A DNA stretch of 21,023 nt. Origin: Acidobacteriaceae bacterium (GTDB taxonomy: Bacteria; Acidobacteriota; Terriglobia; Terriglobales; SbA1). How positions within the stretch are numbered: position 1 is the first letter of the stretch; each line of letters opens with the position of its first letter. Shown piece after piece: positions 14,480-21,023 of the stretch. Position numbers and translations under genes: made by a program. Under the pieces are notes generated by a model. The model made no database searches, was not told the DNA's origin, and saw only the letters and a program-made list of their open reading frames with translations. The stretch spans positions 215 to 21,237 of the forward strand of contig PMHI01000133.1 in the NCBI GenBank assembly GCA_003156615.1, written 5' to 3'.

Positions 14480-17026
14480 TCACTGCCTCTTGCTCCAGTG
14501 CGGCCAGTATGTCAGTTGGATGGATGAAGTGAAGTTCACTTTAAGGTTCGGTGCCAGCAGGGGGAACCGCCAATTCTCATACTGCGCCATTGCTGTAACC
14601 CCGAACTGTCTGCTGAAGGTCCCGTCGAACCTTACGGAAAAATCGTTAAGTGAGCCACCCTCCAAGAATCTTTCATAAACGCGCTGCGCGCGGTAACCGA
14701 ATTGCACACGATTACGAGCGGAAAACTGGTAGGTAGCCCAGGCCTGTCCACCTTCTCCTGCGCGTCCGATCCAATTTCCTAGCAAAAATCCGTCGTTTGT
14801 ATATCCGCTGGTATAGCGTTGGTCGGCGTACACGAAGCCAGGTGAAAACTGCTGAGCGTTCGAGACGTGTATGAACTCACCGCGAAGGTTGAGTTTTGGC
14901 AGTTTTGGAATTTGTGGAAGATAGATTCCTGCGATCACCGATGCCCGCGTCGACCCGAGCGGCGAAACTTCATCGACTACGAGCGAATCACCATAGACCG
15001 TCAGCCAGTTTCTCAACCCCGGGATTCGATAGGAAAAGTCGGCGGCAGAGAAACGCTTACCCGGATTCTGCGCTAGGTTGGCCTTATGAGAATAGTAGCT
15101 CCTGAAGAATTCGCTGAACGTAACTGGAAGGCCCGATCCCCCGAACATCGCCGTAATCCCCATCCCAAACTCAAAGTTGTGGGTTGGTTTGAAACTTATC
15201 TTGTCGCCGTGAATAAATGGTTGATCGCTCGGGTACGGCCCGTAAATTGTAGGTGGCGAATCGATCCATTGTTGACCCGATAGGCGTCCCAGAAAGAACT
15301 CAGCGCGGGCCGGTCCCAGCAAACTGGACAGTAGCGGAACTTCAAACGGTGTGGTGGTATCGATTTTCACCATCGGTATTGGGGCCGCGTTGTCGCTAAA
15401 CAACAGGGGCCCAGACTGGCTCGGTCCCAGCCATGCACTTTGTTTTCCGAAGGAAATCTGAATGCTATCGAGGTTCACACTGACTGATCCTTCCAGTAAC
15501 TGGAAGCGACTGTACGGCCCGGTATAGATCGAAAACCCCTGCAGACTTTGGGGAAGCAAATCCGCAGCCTGAATGGATTCCAATTGCGTCTCCGAAAGAG
15601 GAAACACCGAGGGAGCCCGCTGATATTCTCCTCGCGCATAGAAAGCGAATGGGCCTAATACCGCACTGCCAGCAGAGCCCGTTATCACGTTTACGCCTTC
15701 TCCAAAAGGCCTCCCGTAATCGTCAACGATCGTTTGTGCAAAGTGATATCCATCTCGCAGCGGCGGACCGGAGATATCCATTACTCGAGTGTAGATCGAT
15801 TCGATGGAAGCCCCTAAATTGCGAGCCCCATCCAGTCTCGCATTTTCACGGGCAAACTCCGAAGACAACGCCTGATAAATGCGGGCTGCTTCATCGTCTG
15901 CCGACTCGTCGGACGAGAGCTCTTCACCAGCTTCCTCTACAAGTCGCGCGCATTCCATGCGGGTCCATGGGCGAATCCCCAAGAACGCATCGTGAATATC
16001 CCCCAACGCGATAAGGCGTTCCAAGGCGGGATAAATCCAACTGTCCAAGGGGACGTATGGAGAAGCCATGTAGTTTGGGTTGCGCGCCTTCTCTCCGGTT
16101 TTTTCTTCGAAGACGCTGCCCCAGCCCGAGCCGCCGAGTTCGGGATCATGGTGCGCCCGGTAGACTTGGCGGGCCAAGTACCAACCGAGCGCGCTGCCGA
16201 TGATGACATCGGATGGGAAATGTTGTTTTGCGGTAACTCGAGTGATGGTCACAGTGGAAGCTAAACCGTAAGCAGCCACTTGGCTGAACCAGCCCGGGTA
16301 TTCGTGTGCCCAGACACTGGCTACGGACCAGGCGATGGCGGAATGTTCGGAAGGAAAGGAAGCTCCTCCCTTGAAGAAGTCGCCGTGTCCATTTCCCTGG
16401 TAGGGCCGTTGTCTTTGTGTGATTTCTCTGAATGCGTACGCTACGGCCGAAGCGTTAATGGCTGCCTCGCCCGCGAGCAGTCCTGCTTCCGAGAGGTGAT
16501 CGTTATGTGTCATCTGGCCAAAAAGAAAGGACGCGCCGCCGAGCCCAATGAAGGAATACGTGCCGTAGTCGGAAATCGTCTTGCTCGTTGCCATGTGACT
16601 AAGTGGAACCTGTTGTGCCCACCAGCTATCGCTTGCGATAAAAGCCGCCGTCACGCCTGCGCCCGGCAGAATCCACTCGAGATCTTTGGTTTGGAAGCGC
16701 GCGGGGCTTGTCCAGAACTGCTTTTGATCGGTGACCAGGTGCCTGAGAAACGGCGAGAGTAGCCGATTCTCTGGATCTTCTCCCGGCTGAAGTCGATAGC
16801 CCTCGGTGGAACTGCCGGCCTCAGCTTTTGGAGCCGCGCCAGGTGCCGCGGCCGCAGAGGCTTGATCCTGGCTTGCTGGCGCTGATGGAGGTGCGGCGGA
16901 GGCGCCGGTTTGCGCCAAGGCCGAGCCACTGATCAACAATACCGCCAGCGCGATTTGTTTGCCCCCGTGCGGAAACCAAGCGAAGACCAAGCCGCGATCC
17001 AGTCTAGAAACTCCTCGCCGCCCCAA
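14480..17026 (-). CDS. PAP2-family phosphatase fused to a Wzi-type capsule-assembly outer-membrane domain
   Basis: The product (848 residues as drawn) has a signal-like hydrophobic stretch (IALAVLLISGSALAQ), an Ala/Pro-rich linker (about 40-70), a PAP2 domain (about 90-295) and a Capsule_assembly_Wzi-type beta-barrel (about 320 to the end). PAP2 residues are Arg200-X6-Arg207-Pro208 (Arg for the usual Lys), PSEH at 225-228 (His228; usually PSGH), and Arg263-X5-His269-X3-Asp273. All core catalytic positions are present. PAP2 enzymes hydrolyse lipid pyrophosphates such as undecaprenyl pyrophosphate; Wzi holds capsule at the outer membrane. The start is uncertain: TTG at 17026 has no ribosome site and overlaps the upstream relic; TTG at 16990 or CTG at 17002, eight bases after GAGGAG, are alternatives. 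Confidence 0.9.
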   Translation of the reverse strand: MGRRGVSRLDRGLVFAWFPHGGKQIALAVLLISGSALAQTGASAAPPSAPASQDQASAAAAPGAAPKAEAGSSTEGYRLQPGEDPENRLLSPFLRHLVTDQKQFWTSPARFQTKDLEWILPGAGVTAAFIASDSWWAQQVPLSHMATSKTISDYGTYSFIGLGGASFLFGQMTHNDHLSEAGLLAGEAAINASAVAYAFREITQRQRPYQGNGHGDFFKGGASFPSEHSAIAWSVASVWAHEYPGWFSQVAAYGLASTVTITRVTAKQHFPSDVIIGSALGWYLARQVYRAHHDPELGGSGWGSVFEEKTGEKARNPNYMASPYVPLDSWIYPALERLIALGDIHDAFLGIRPWTRMECARLVEEAGEELSSDESADDEAARIYQALSSEFARENARLDGARNLGASIESIYTRVMDISGPPLRDGYHFAQTIVDDYGRPFGEGVNVITGSAGSAVLGPFAFYARGEYQRAPSVFPLSETQLESIQAADLLPQSLQGFSIYTGPYSRFQLLEGSVSVNLDSIQISFGKQSAWLGPSQSGPLLFSDNAAPIPMVKIDTTTPFEVPLLSSLLGPARAEFFLGRLSGQQWIDSPPTIYGPYPSDQPFIHGDKISFKPTHNFEFGMGITAMFGGSGLPVTFSEFFRSYYSHKANLAQNPGKRFSAADFSYRIPGLRNWLTVYGDSLVVDEVSPLGSTRASVIAGIYLPQIPKLPKLNLRGEFIHVSNAQQFSPGFVYADQRYTSGYTNDGFLLGNWIGRAGEGGQAWATYQFSARNRVQFGYRAQRVYERFLEGGSLNDFSVRFDGTFSRQFGVTAMAQYENWRFPLLAPNLKVNFTSSIQLTYWPHWSKRQ

Positions 17027-17263
17027 CGGCGAGCGCTACGGCCGAGAGGATTTGGGCCGTCTGCACGGTGTTCGTCCAAGCGCGGCAGATCGAAATTACC
17101 TTTTCGGGGACGACCACCATGTCTCCCGGTTGCATGGCGGCGCTTTTCACACCGCCGCGGATCAACCCGCCCGGCCCACCGACCAGGGAACCGTCAGCGC
17201 GAATCACAAGAATGCCCTTCTTTGACCTTCATAAGGAGGAACGCTAGTTACAGCTTCGCCCCC
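17004..17263 (-). pseudogene. C-terminal relic of an SLBB/Wza-type polysaccharide export protein
   Basis: Bases 17222-17004 encode a stretch reading KKGILVIRADGSLV, then MQPGDMVVVPEK and a hydrophobic ILSAVALAVGA tail. This matches the last SLBB-type strand and C-terminal end of outer-membrane polysaccharide export proteins. Upstream, the frame changes: SVPPYEGQ is encoded in another frame (about 17250-17225), and restoring one A in the run at about 17220-17224 would join it to KKGIL. A TGA at 17264-17266 closes that frame, and no more of the expected 200-plus residues is present before the NusG-like gene. The locus thus keeps only about 85 codons of its exporter gene. The stop overlaps the start region of the PAP2-Wzi gene, as in an operon. 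Confidence 0.75.
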
Positions 17264-17329
17264 TCACTTACAGGGCGTTTGCGAGATAACCCATTTATTA
17301 TCAATTGTATACAAGCAAATCTCAGAGCT

Positions 17330-17884
17330 CTAGCAAGGCTCAATATCCGATTCATCGACTTCCACGCCAACCGAGCGCATGATGATATCCAGAGAAAGGA
17401 CCACGCGAAATTTATCTTTTCTCCGAACGAGTATGCCTTGCATTCTTGCTAAGGGTCCGCATCTCACACGCACGCGACGCCCGACCGTCAAGTAGGGATG
17501 CGGCTCCAAGCGAGCTCCGCTCCTCAGCCCATTCATGAGAGATTCCATCTCATCGTCACGCAGCGGCACCGGGTGGCCATTGAAGCTCACGAATCGGACT
17601 GCGCCAGCCACTTGCAGCACCCGCAAGCGATCCTGCAGCGCGATACGCACGAAGACATAACCGGGGAACAAGGCCAGTTCTAACTCCTTGCGACGGTCCT
17701 TCCAGCGCCGAACCGACCGATAGAGCGGCAGGAAGCACGAGATGCGGCATCGCTCGATCTGCTCAACCACGCGCTTTTCGTGGCGCGGACAGGTGTAGAG
17801 GGCGTACCAGTTGCTTTCAGCAGCCCCGTCCCCAACTACTGCAGTGGGGATCACGTCCGTGGCCGTTGTTTGACAATTCAACAT
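17330..17884 (-). CDS. NusG-like transcription antitermination protein (UpxY/RfaH type)
   Basis: The 184-residue protein has a NusG N-terminal domain (about 25-115: NWYALYTCPRHEKRVVEQI, then LFPGYVFVRI) and a C-terminal KOW-type domain (about 133-165: VGRRVRVRCGPLARMQGILV). NusG paralogues at the head of polysaccharide operons (UpxY, RfaH, LoaP types) bind elongating RNA polymerase and let it read through long operons. Here it precedes about 17 kb of same-strand genes. The short KOW part and the divergent sequence separate it from housekeeping NusG. The ATG at 17884 follows the receiver-like gene by 27 bp and has only a weak ribosome site, so the two are probably cotranscribed. Confidence 0.9.
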   Translation of the reverse strand: MLNCQTTATDVIPTAVVGDGAAESNWYALYTCPRHEKRVVEQIERCRISCFLPLYRSVRRWKDRRKELELALFPGYVFVRIALQDRLRVLQVAGAVRFVSFNGHPVPLRDDEMESLMNGLRSGARLEPHPYLTVGRRVRVRCGPLARMQGILVRRKDKFRVVLSLDIIMRSVGVEVDESDIEPC

Positions 17885-17911
17885 GGGTGTCGGATCCGCC
17901 TTCGCCCTCTC

Positions 17912-18292
17912 TCAGTTTTGCACGGCTCCCACCAATACCGGACGCTCGCGAACCGCGTTCAAGATACCTGCTTCCGAACTCTCCAGCGGTTTGGTCCGAA
18001 TATCGATGATGGCCCAGTAAAATATTCCGAGGTTTTGCTCCGGCGCGAGCGCCAGAATCCTCATCTGCGGATAGCGCCCTAGGAGGAAGCCGCACTGGCC
18101 CAGACGCTTCTGCTGCTCATCGATCGCAAGAATGAGCACGTCTGGTTGCACTTGCTCAACCACCTCGATGAGGTTAGTCTCGTCTACCACCTCGCCAACA
18201 ATTTCGATGTCGGGTTTGTCTGAGATGGTGGCCAATACGAGTTCCCGCATGAGGCGGGGCCGATTCGCAACCAGCACGCGAACTCGCTTCAT
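17912..18292 (-). CDS. Stand-alone degenerate receiver-domain protein
   Basis: The 126-residue product has a CheY-like layout: beta1 RVRVLVANRPRLMRE, beta3 PDVLILAIDEQ, beta4 MRILALAP. The phosphorylation pocket is altered. The acidic pair after beta1 is Ala9-Asn10, and the acceptor position at the end of beta3 is Ala56, with Asp58 two residues later. There is no output domain. It is thus probably a non-phosphorylatable pseudo-receiver acting by protein contact. The start at 18292 is chosen because GGGAG lies eight bases upstream; a longer reading to 18403 adds 37 residues not resembling the fold. It heads the operon, 27 bp before the NusG-like gene, facing a divergent LuxR-type regulator. 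Confidence 0.75.
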   Translation of the reverse strand: MKRVRVLVANRPRLMRELVLATISDKPDIEIVGEVVDETNLIEVVEQVQPDVLILAIDEQQKRLGQCGFLLGRYPQMRILALAPEQNLGIFYWAIIDIRTKPLESSEAGILNAVRERPVLVGAVQN

Positions 18293-18325
18293 ATACAGTT
18301 CTCCCAGGTTAACGCTAAAGTGGCG

Positions 18326-18354
18326 AGTATCGCCTCGATGGTCGTGGTCCACAA
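18326..18354 (-). promoter_or_regulatory. Candidate sigma70-type promoter of the polysaccharide operon
   Basis: On the minus strand TTGTGG (18354-18349) and GATACT (18331-18326) are separated by 17 bases, placing transcription start near 18319 and the ribosome site close behind. Both boxes match the consensus only partly, so an activator may be needed. Confidence 0.35.
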
Positions 18355-18383
18355 GGTTCAAAAGAGATTCACACCGGAGAACT

Positions 18384-18433
18384 AGTACCATCGCAGTACT
18401 CAAACTGGTACCAAAGCAGTACTAATTGGTATA
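18384..18433. promoter_or_regulatory. Array of five GTAC-type motifs with 10-12 bp spacing
   Basis: The hexamers AGTACC, AGTACT, GGTACC, AGTACT and GGTATA have their GTA at 18385, 18396, 18408, 18419 and 18429, roughly one per helical turn. The first four also form a 23-bp direct repeat (GTACCA-2-GCAGTACT twice). The array lies about 30-80 bp upstream of the candidate operon -35 box, fitting an activator array. Two more copies (GGTACC at 18766-18771, AGTACT at 18785-18790) lie before the divergent LuxR-type gene. Confidence 0.55.
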
Positions 18434-18537
18434 GGGGTTGGTCAGTTCCATGTCATTCGGAGGTGGGTAGGAGTGGCTGCCAGAATCGGACGTTCAGGAA
18501 GCGCCCACCATGTTTACAAAGTGGCTGCGCGTCGTCC

Positions 18538-18578
18538 GTAAAGTTTACACAACCCGCCACGGATCATGTAGAATCTAC
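18538..18578. promoter_or_regulatory. Pair of related 11-bp palindromes over a candidate plus-strand promoter
   Basis: GTAAAGTTTAC (18538-18548) and GTAGAATCTAC (18568-18578) share the form GTARANTYTAC, with centres exactly 30 bp apart. They overlap a possible plus-strand promoter, TTTACA (18544-18549) and TAGAAT (18569-18574), whose 19-base spacer is long. The arrangement resembles a two-site operator. The intergenic region around it has no convincing gene. Confidence 0.4.
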
Positions 18579-18637
18579 GCAACTTACAGAAGTGTGGGAC
18601 ATCTTGTTTGCTTCTCTTCTCTCGGTAGTCGGTTGAG

Positions 18638-18659
18638 AGTTGCTCGCGCAACTTTTTTT
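18638..18659 (+). terminator. Intrinsic terminator ahead of the LuxR-type gene
   Basis: A perfect 6-bp stem AGTTGC/GCAACT with loop TCGC is followed directly by six T. An alternative stem CTCTC (18619-18623)/GAGAG (18635-18639) would compete with it. No plus-strand gene precedes it within the intergenic region, so it may end a short RNA starting near 18580, or act as an attenuator in the leader of the response-regulator gene about 250 bp further on. Confidence 0.65.
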
Positions 18660-18907
18660 CGATGCCGGGTTTGATTCTGGAAACGGAGGGACGCTGTAGA
18701 CAAACGATGCGAACGCCGCAAGTGTGAGGATTATCGGTGCCTTGAGAGGTAACCGTAATCCAAAAGGTACCAATCATTCCGGGAAGTACTACGAGGTTCG
18801 AAGTCCGCCGAAGCGCGCGGGCGAGTTGGGCACGGGGCGTGATGGAGGGGGGCACGACCCATGTCTTAAACCTTCACGCACCATCACGAGGACTTATGGA
18901 GTATTCG

Positions 18908-19582
18908 ATGGAGCCGAAAGGGGCCACTGAAGTTTTCCTCCTGGCTGAAAATCGCCTGCTGCGCGAGGCGCTGATCCGGATTCTAACCACCAAGAGTGCT
19001 ATCCGCGTGGTAGGGGCTGCCCCATATTCGCTGGCCACGTCAGAGAGAATAGTTGCCATGCGCCCCGGCATTGTTCTGCTCGATTCCGTCCGTCCGGTTT
19101 TTTCCGAAGCCAGGCTCGTGTCCACTCTCCAGGCTAAAATTCCCGGGGTGCGGGTCGTCCTGGTAGACATGGAACCGGATCGGTGCACATTCTTGAGAGC
19201 AGTCAGCGAGGGCGTGGTTGGATATGTCTTAAAGGACGCTTCGGCCATGGAAGTAGTATCCACGATCACGGCGGTTGCCGCTGGCGAGGCGGTGTGTCCC
19301 CCGTCTCTCTCTCTGGCTCTGTTCCATTGTGTGGCCCGGCATTATAAGTCTCCCGGAGTGTCAAGTGGGGTGCTGAGCCGAAGAGAGCGCGAACTGATGG
19401 CACTGCTGCGTGAGCGGCTTACCAACAAGGAGATTGCGGCACGGTTGAACCTGTCGGAGCAGACTGTGAAAAACCACGTGCATCACATACTGCGAAAAGT
19501 CGGAGCGCCTGACCGCCTCGCCATCGTCGAGCGAAGCGAGTTGGAAGGCCTCGGTAGAGGCGCGGCCTTAGGGGGTAACTAG
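18908..19582 (+). CDS. LuxR/NarL-type response regulator
   Basis: The 224-residue protein has a receiver domain (about 7-125) and a LuxR-type helix-turn-helix (about 156-199: LSRRERELMALLRERLTNKEI, then LSEQTVKNHVHHILRKVG). The receiver keeps the acceptor Asp59 in IVLLDS and Lys109 in YVLKDAS. The acidic pair after beta1 is reduced to Glu14-Asn15, so metal binding and phosphorylation may be altered. It is transcribed away from the polysaccharide operon and is the obvious candidate regulator of the shared intergenic region. No sensor kinase is in the window. ATG at 18908 has GGAG six bases upstream; ATG at 18896 (GAGGA, three bases) is an alternative, and an in-frame GTG lies at 18839. Confidence 0.88.
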   Translation: MEPKGATEVFLLAENRLLREALIRILTTKSAIRVVGAAPYSLATSERIVAMRPGIVLLDSVRPVFSEARLVSTLQAKIPGVRVVLVDMEPDRCTFLRAVSEGVVGYVLKDASAMEVVSTITAVAAGEAVCPPSLSLALFHCVARHYKSPGVSSGVLSRRERELMALLRERLTNKEIAARLNLSEQTVKNHVHHILRKVGAPDRLAIVERSELEGLGRGAALGGN

Positions 19583-19691
19583 CCGGCTTCTTGAGCGCTT
19601 TCGTACTTGGTCGAGAACCGCAGGGCGACGATTGAACTGAGCGCCCGGTGGCTCGGCTTGGGACACGAATGGAAAGTGGCTGGACGCCTAG

Positions 19692-19713
19692 AATTTGAGC
19701 AAAATTTGAGCAA
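19692..19713. repeat. Perfect tandem repeat of 11 bp
   Basis: AATTTGAGCAA occurs twice back to back, followed by another A. It sits in the roughly 320-base space between the LuxR-type gene and the 3' end of tRNA-Gly. Otherwise this space shows only a short hairpin (AAGGGA TTTT TCCCTT, about 19783-19798) and no coding potential I can support. Confidence 0.6.
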
Positions 19714-19903
19714 AGAATCGGGTCTGGCAGGTTTATTGTCGAGGAAAAAACCGAAGAGAGCGCCGTAAGGACAATCGAATCAAAGGGATTTTTCCCTTCT
19801 CCCTTACCACTTGGGTACCGCGCCTCTGTTCAATACGTTTGCGTTCCGTACGGAAAAAGTCTACTTACGGGGGAAAAGCCGGAAACGCCGGTCTGAGAAA
19901 CTC

Positions 19904-19978
<75 letters not shown>

Positions 19979-19990
19979 TCAGCGAGTTCG

Positions 19991-20019
19991 ATTATAAATC
20001 AGGTATTGCGCTGGGGCAA
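19991..20019 (-). promoter_or_regulatory. Sigma70-type promoter of tRNA-Gly
   Basis: On the minus strand TTGCCC (20019-20014) and a perfect TATAAT (19996-19991) are separated by 17 bases. The -10 box ends 12 bases before the mature tRNA, as expected for a tRNA promoter. Confidence 0.75.
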
Positions 20020-20025
20020 CGATTA

Positions 20026-20042
20026 CGCATCCGCCGGATGCG
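20026..20042. promoter_or_regulatory. 17-base inverted repeat after the ABC ATPase gene
   Basis: Eight-base arms CGCATCCG/CGGATGCG (minus-strand reading) meet around a single base. The dyad lies 3 bases past the ATPase stop and 7 bases upstream of the tRNA -35 box. It may be a terminator hairpin without a T-tract or an operator for the tRNA promoter; the sequence does not decide. Confidence 0.35.
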
Positions 20043-20045
20043 CCC

Positions 20046-20747
20046 TCAGTGCACGGACCACTGCGGATCTTCCTCCGGGCTCACCAGGTGGCCATCGCGC
20101 ATGTGAATGATGCGGTCTCCGTATTTGGCGGCCTCGGGATTGTGGGTAATCATCAGCACCGTCTGGCCTAACTCCTGGTTGGACTGGCGCAACATGCGCA
20201 AAACGATGTTGGAGTTCTCGGTGTCGAGATTGCCGGTGGGCTCGTCGGCGAGAACCACCGCCGGCTGGTTGACCAGGGCGCGAGCCAGGGCAACCCGCTG
20301 CTGCTCGCCACCGGAAAGTTCCGAGGGGCGATGGTGCAGGCGCTGGCTCAGCCCTAATAGATCGCAAATGCGCAGGAAGAACGCGGGATCGCGGCCGCCG
20401 TTGCCGGAGATTTCCTGCGCGATGGCAATGTTGGAGCGGGCGTCGAGCGTGGGCAGCAAGTTGAACTTTTGAAACACGAAGCCGATCTTACGTTTGCGCA
20501 TGCGAGTGCGCTCGGCATCGGAGAGAGTGGCGAAGTCATCGCCGTCGAGGATTACTCTGCCGGAGTCGGCGCGGGTGAGTCCGCCGAGCAGGTAGAAGAG
20601 CGTCGATTTGCCGCTGCCAGAAGGGCCGACCACGGTGACAAATTCTCCTTTTTGCACGCTGAAGGAGATGCCGCGTAGCGCAGGAACGTCGATCTTTCCC
20701 ACGCGATAGGTTTTATGTAAATCTATGGCTTCAATGAAGGCGGCCAT
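20046..20747 (-). CDS. ABC transporter ATP-binding protein (LolD/MacB type)
   Basis: The 233-residue ATPase carries all nucleotide-binding motifs: Walker A GPSGSGKST, a Q-loop in GFVFQKFNLLPTL, signature LSGGEQQRVALARAL, Walker B AVVLADEPT followed by GNLD, and the switch histidine in MITHNPE. The DEPTGNLD ending and NLLPTL segment are typical of the LolD/MacB/FtsE-like group that powers lipoprotein release or mechanotransmission efflux. Its permease partner is not in the window. The start MAAFIEAIDLHKTY at 20747 gives the normal family length; a TTG at 20798 would add 17 residues without ribosome-site support. It is unrelated to the polysaccharide operon by strand gap and the tRNA in between. 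Confidence 0.93.
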   Translation of the reverse strand: MAAFIEAIDLHKTYRVGKIDVPALRGISFSVQKGEFVTVVGPSGSGKSTLFYLLGGLTRADSGRVILDGDDFATLSDAERTRMRKRKIGFVFQKFNLLPTLDARSNIAIAQEISGNGGRDPAFFLRICDLLGLSQRLHHRPSELSGGEQQRVALARALVNQPAVVLADEPTGNLDTENSNIVLRMLRQSNQELGQTVLMITHNPEAAKYGDRIIHMRDGHLVSPEEDPQWSVH

Positions 20748-20879
20748 GCCAGATTTGATCTTACACGATGGGTGGGACGTGGTTTCGGCGAACCCCAAGA
20801 TCTAAATCGCCGAGGTCACGGAAAACGGCCGCAGAGTGCGCGGAAGGAACCGGTTGTCCCTGCAGGCCCTTTTCACTGA

Positions 20880-21023
20880 TCAGGCCGCGCCTTGGCGCTG
20901 CGAGAGTCGCGGGGGGCGCTCCCGCGTTCGCTTAGGGCCGCGCTTGCGGACCAGAAGCAGACGGATTCGTTCGAGCAGATCGGAAGGGGCATACATTCCC
21001 CGGGCGAGGAATACGTCGGCTTG
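20880..21023 (-). CDS. C-terminal end of a probable receiver-like protein (5' part beyond the window)
   Basis: The last 47 codons of an open frame run in from the right edge and stop with TGA at 20882-20880. The part ADVFLARGMYAPSDLLERIR followed by LLLVRKRGPKR looks like beta5-alpha5 of a CheY-like domain, with Arg where receivers usually have the conserved Lys (YLAKP type). A basic tail follows. There is no helix-turn-helix after it. Assignment rests on this short stretch, so it is tentative. The 130 bases between it and the ATPase gene show no clear promoter. Confidence 0.5.
   Translation of the reverse strand, partial: QADVFLARGMYAPSDLLERIRLLLVRKRGPKRTRERPPRLSQRQGAA

Noticed and set aside
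17305..17314. Palindrome TTGTATACAA in the AT-rich stretch before the exporter relic
   Set aside because: A single 10-bp palindrome without a convincing pair of promoter boxes; not enough to call an operator or promoter.
18293..18403. N-terminal extension of the pseudo-receiver
   Set aside because: The 37 extra residues do not resemble the receiver fold and overlap the candidate promoter; a good ribosome site supports the start at 18292.
18514..18855. 113-codon minus-strand ORF in the divergent intergenic region
   Set aside because: Its composition is unlike protein, it resembles no family, it lacks a ribosome site, and it runs across the terminator and palindrome elements.
19874..19891. 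Hairpin after tRNA-Gly as a terminator
   Set aside because: The stem is only CCGG/CCGG (4 bp) and the following T-run is four bases, too weak to call.

Overview
The window is a chromosomal segment from a Gram-negative bacterium. It is most likely an acidobacterium, class Terriglobia. That is inferred from moderate GC content, from the domain style of the large secreted protein at 3342-5723 (an N-terminal module and a C-terminal module I recall mainly from Acidobacteriota), and from a dispersed 'GTCATCCCGAGC' inverted repeat near the left edge. No 16S rRNA or other marker is present to confirm this.

From about 18.3 kb down to 0.45 kb nearly everything lies on the minus strand and forms one long exopolysaccharide/capsule locus of the Wzx/Wzy type. 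In transcription order it holds a small degenerate receiver protein, a NusG/UpxY-type antitermination factor, a broken relic of an SLBB/Wza-type export protein, a PAP2 phosphatase fused to a Wzi-type outer-membrane barrel, and a Wzz-type chain-length protein. These are followed by a Wzx-like flippase, a Wzy-like polymerase, a SAM methyltransferase, a GT4 glycosyltransferase, a WbiB-like epimerase and a phosphoglycosyl transferase that would start the repeat unit. The end of the locus encodes a secreted beta-helix protein, a GalE-like epimerase, a transaldolase and a C-terminally short GHMP (heptose-type) kinase. The set implies a secreted heteropolysaccharide built on undecaprenyl phosphate, possibly with a heptose-derived sugar.

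Upstream of the operon (18.29-18.91 kb) is a roughly 615-bp intergenic region shared with a divergent LuxR-type response regulator. It holds five GTAC-type motifs at 10-12 bp spacing, two related 11-bp palindromes 30 bp apart, and a good intrinsic terminator with no gene in front of it. This is the densest unexplained regulatory DNA in the window.

The flanks look like ordinary chromosome. A partial lemA gene is at the left edge. On the right are tRNA-Gly(GCC) with a consensus-like promoter, a LolD/MacB-type ABC ATPase, and the C-terminal end of a probable receiver-like protein cut by the window edge. I see no CRISPR array, transposase, integrase or rRNA.
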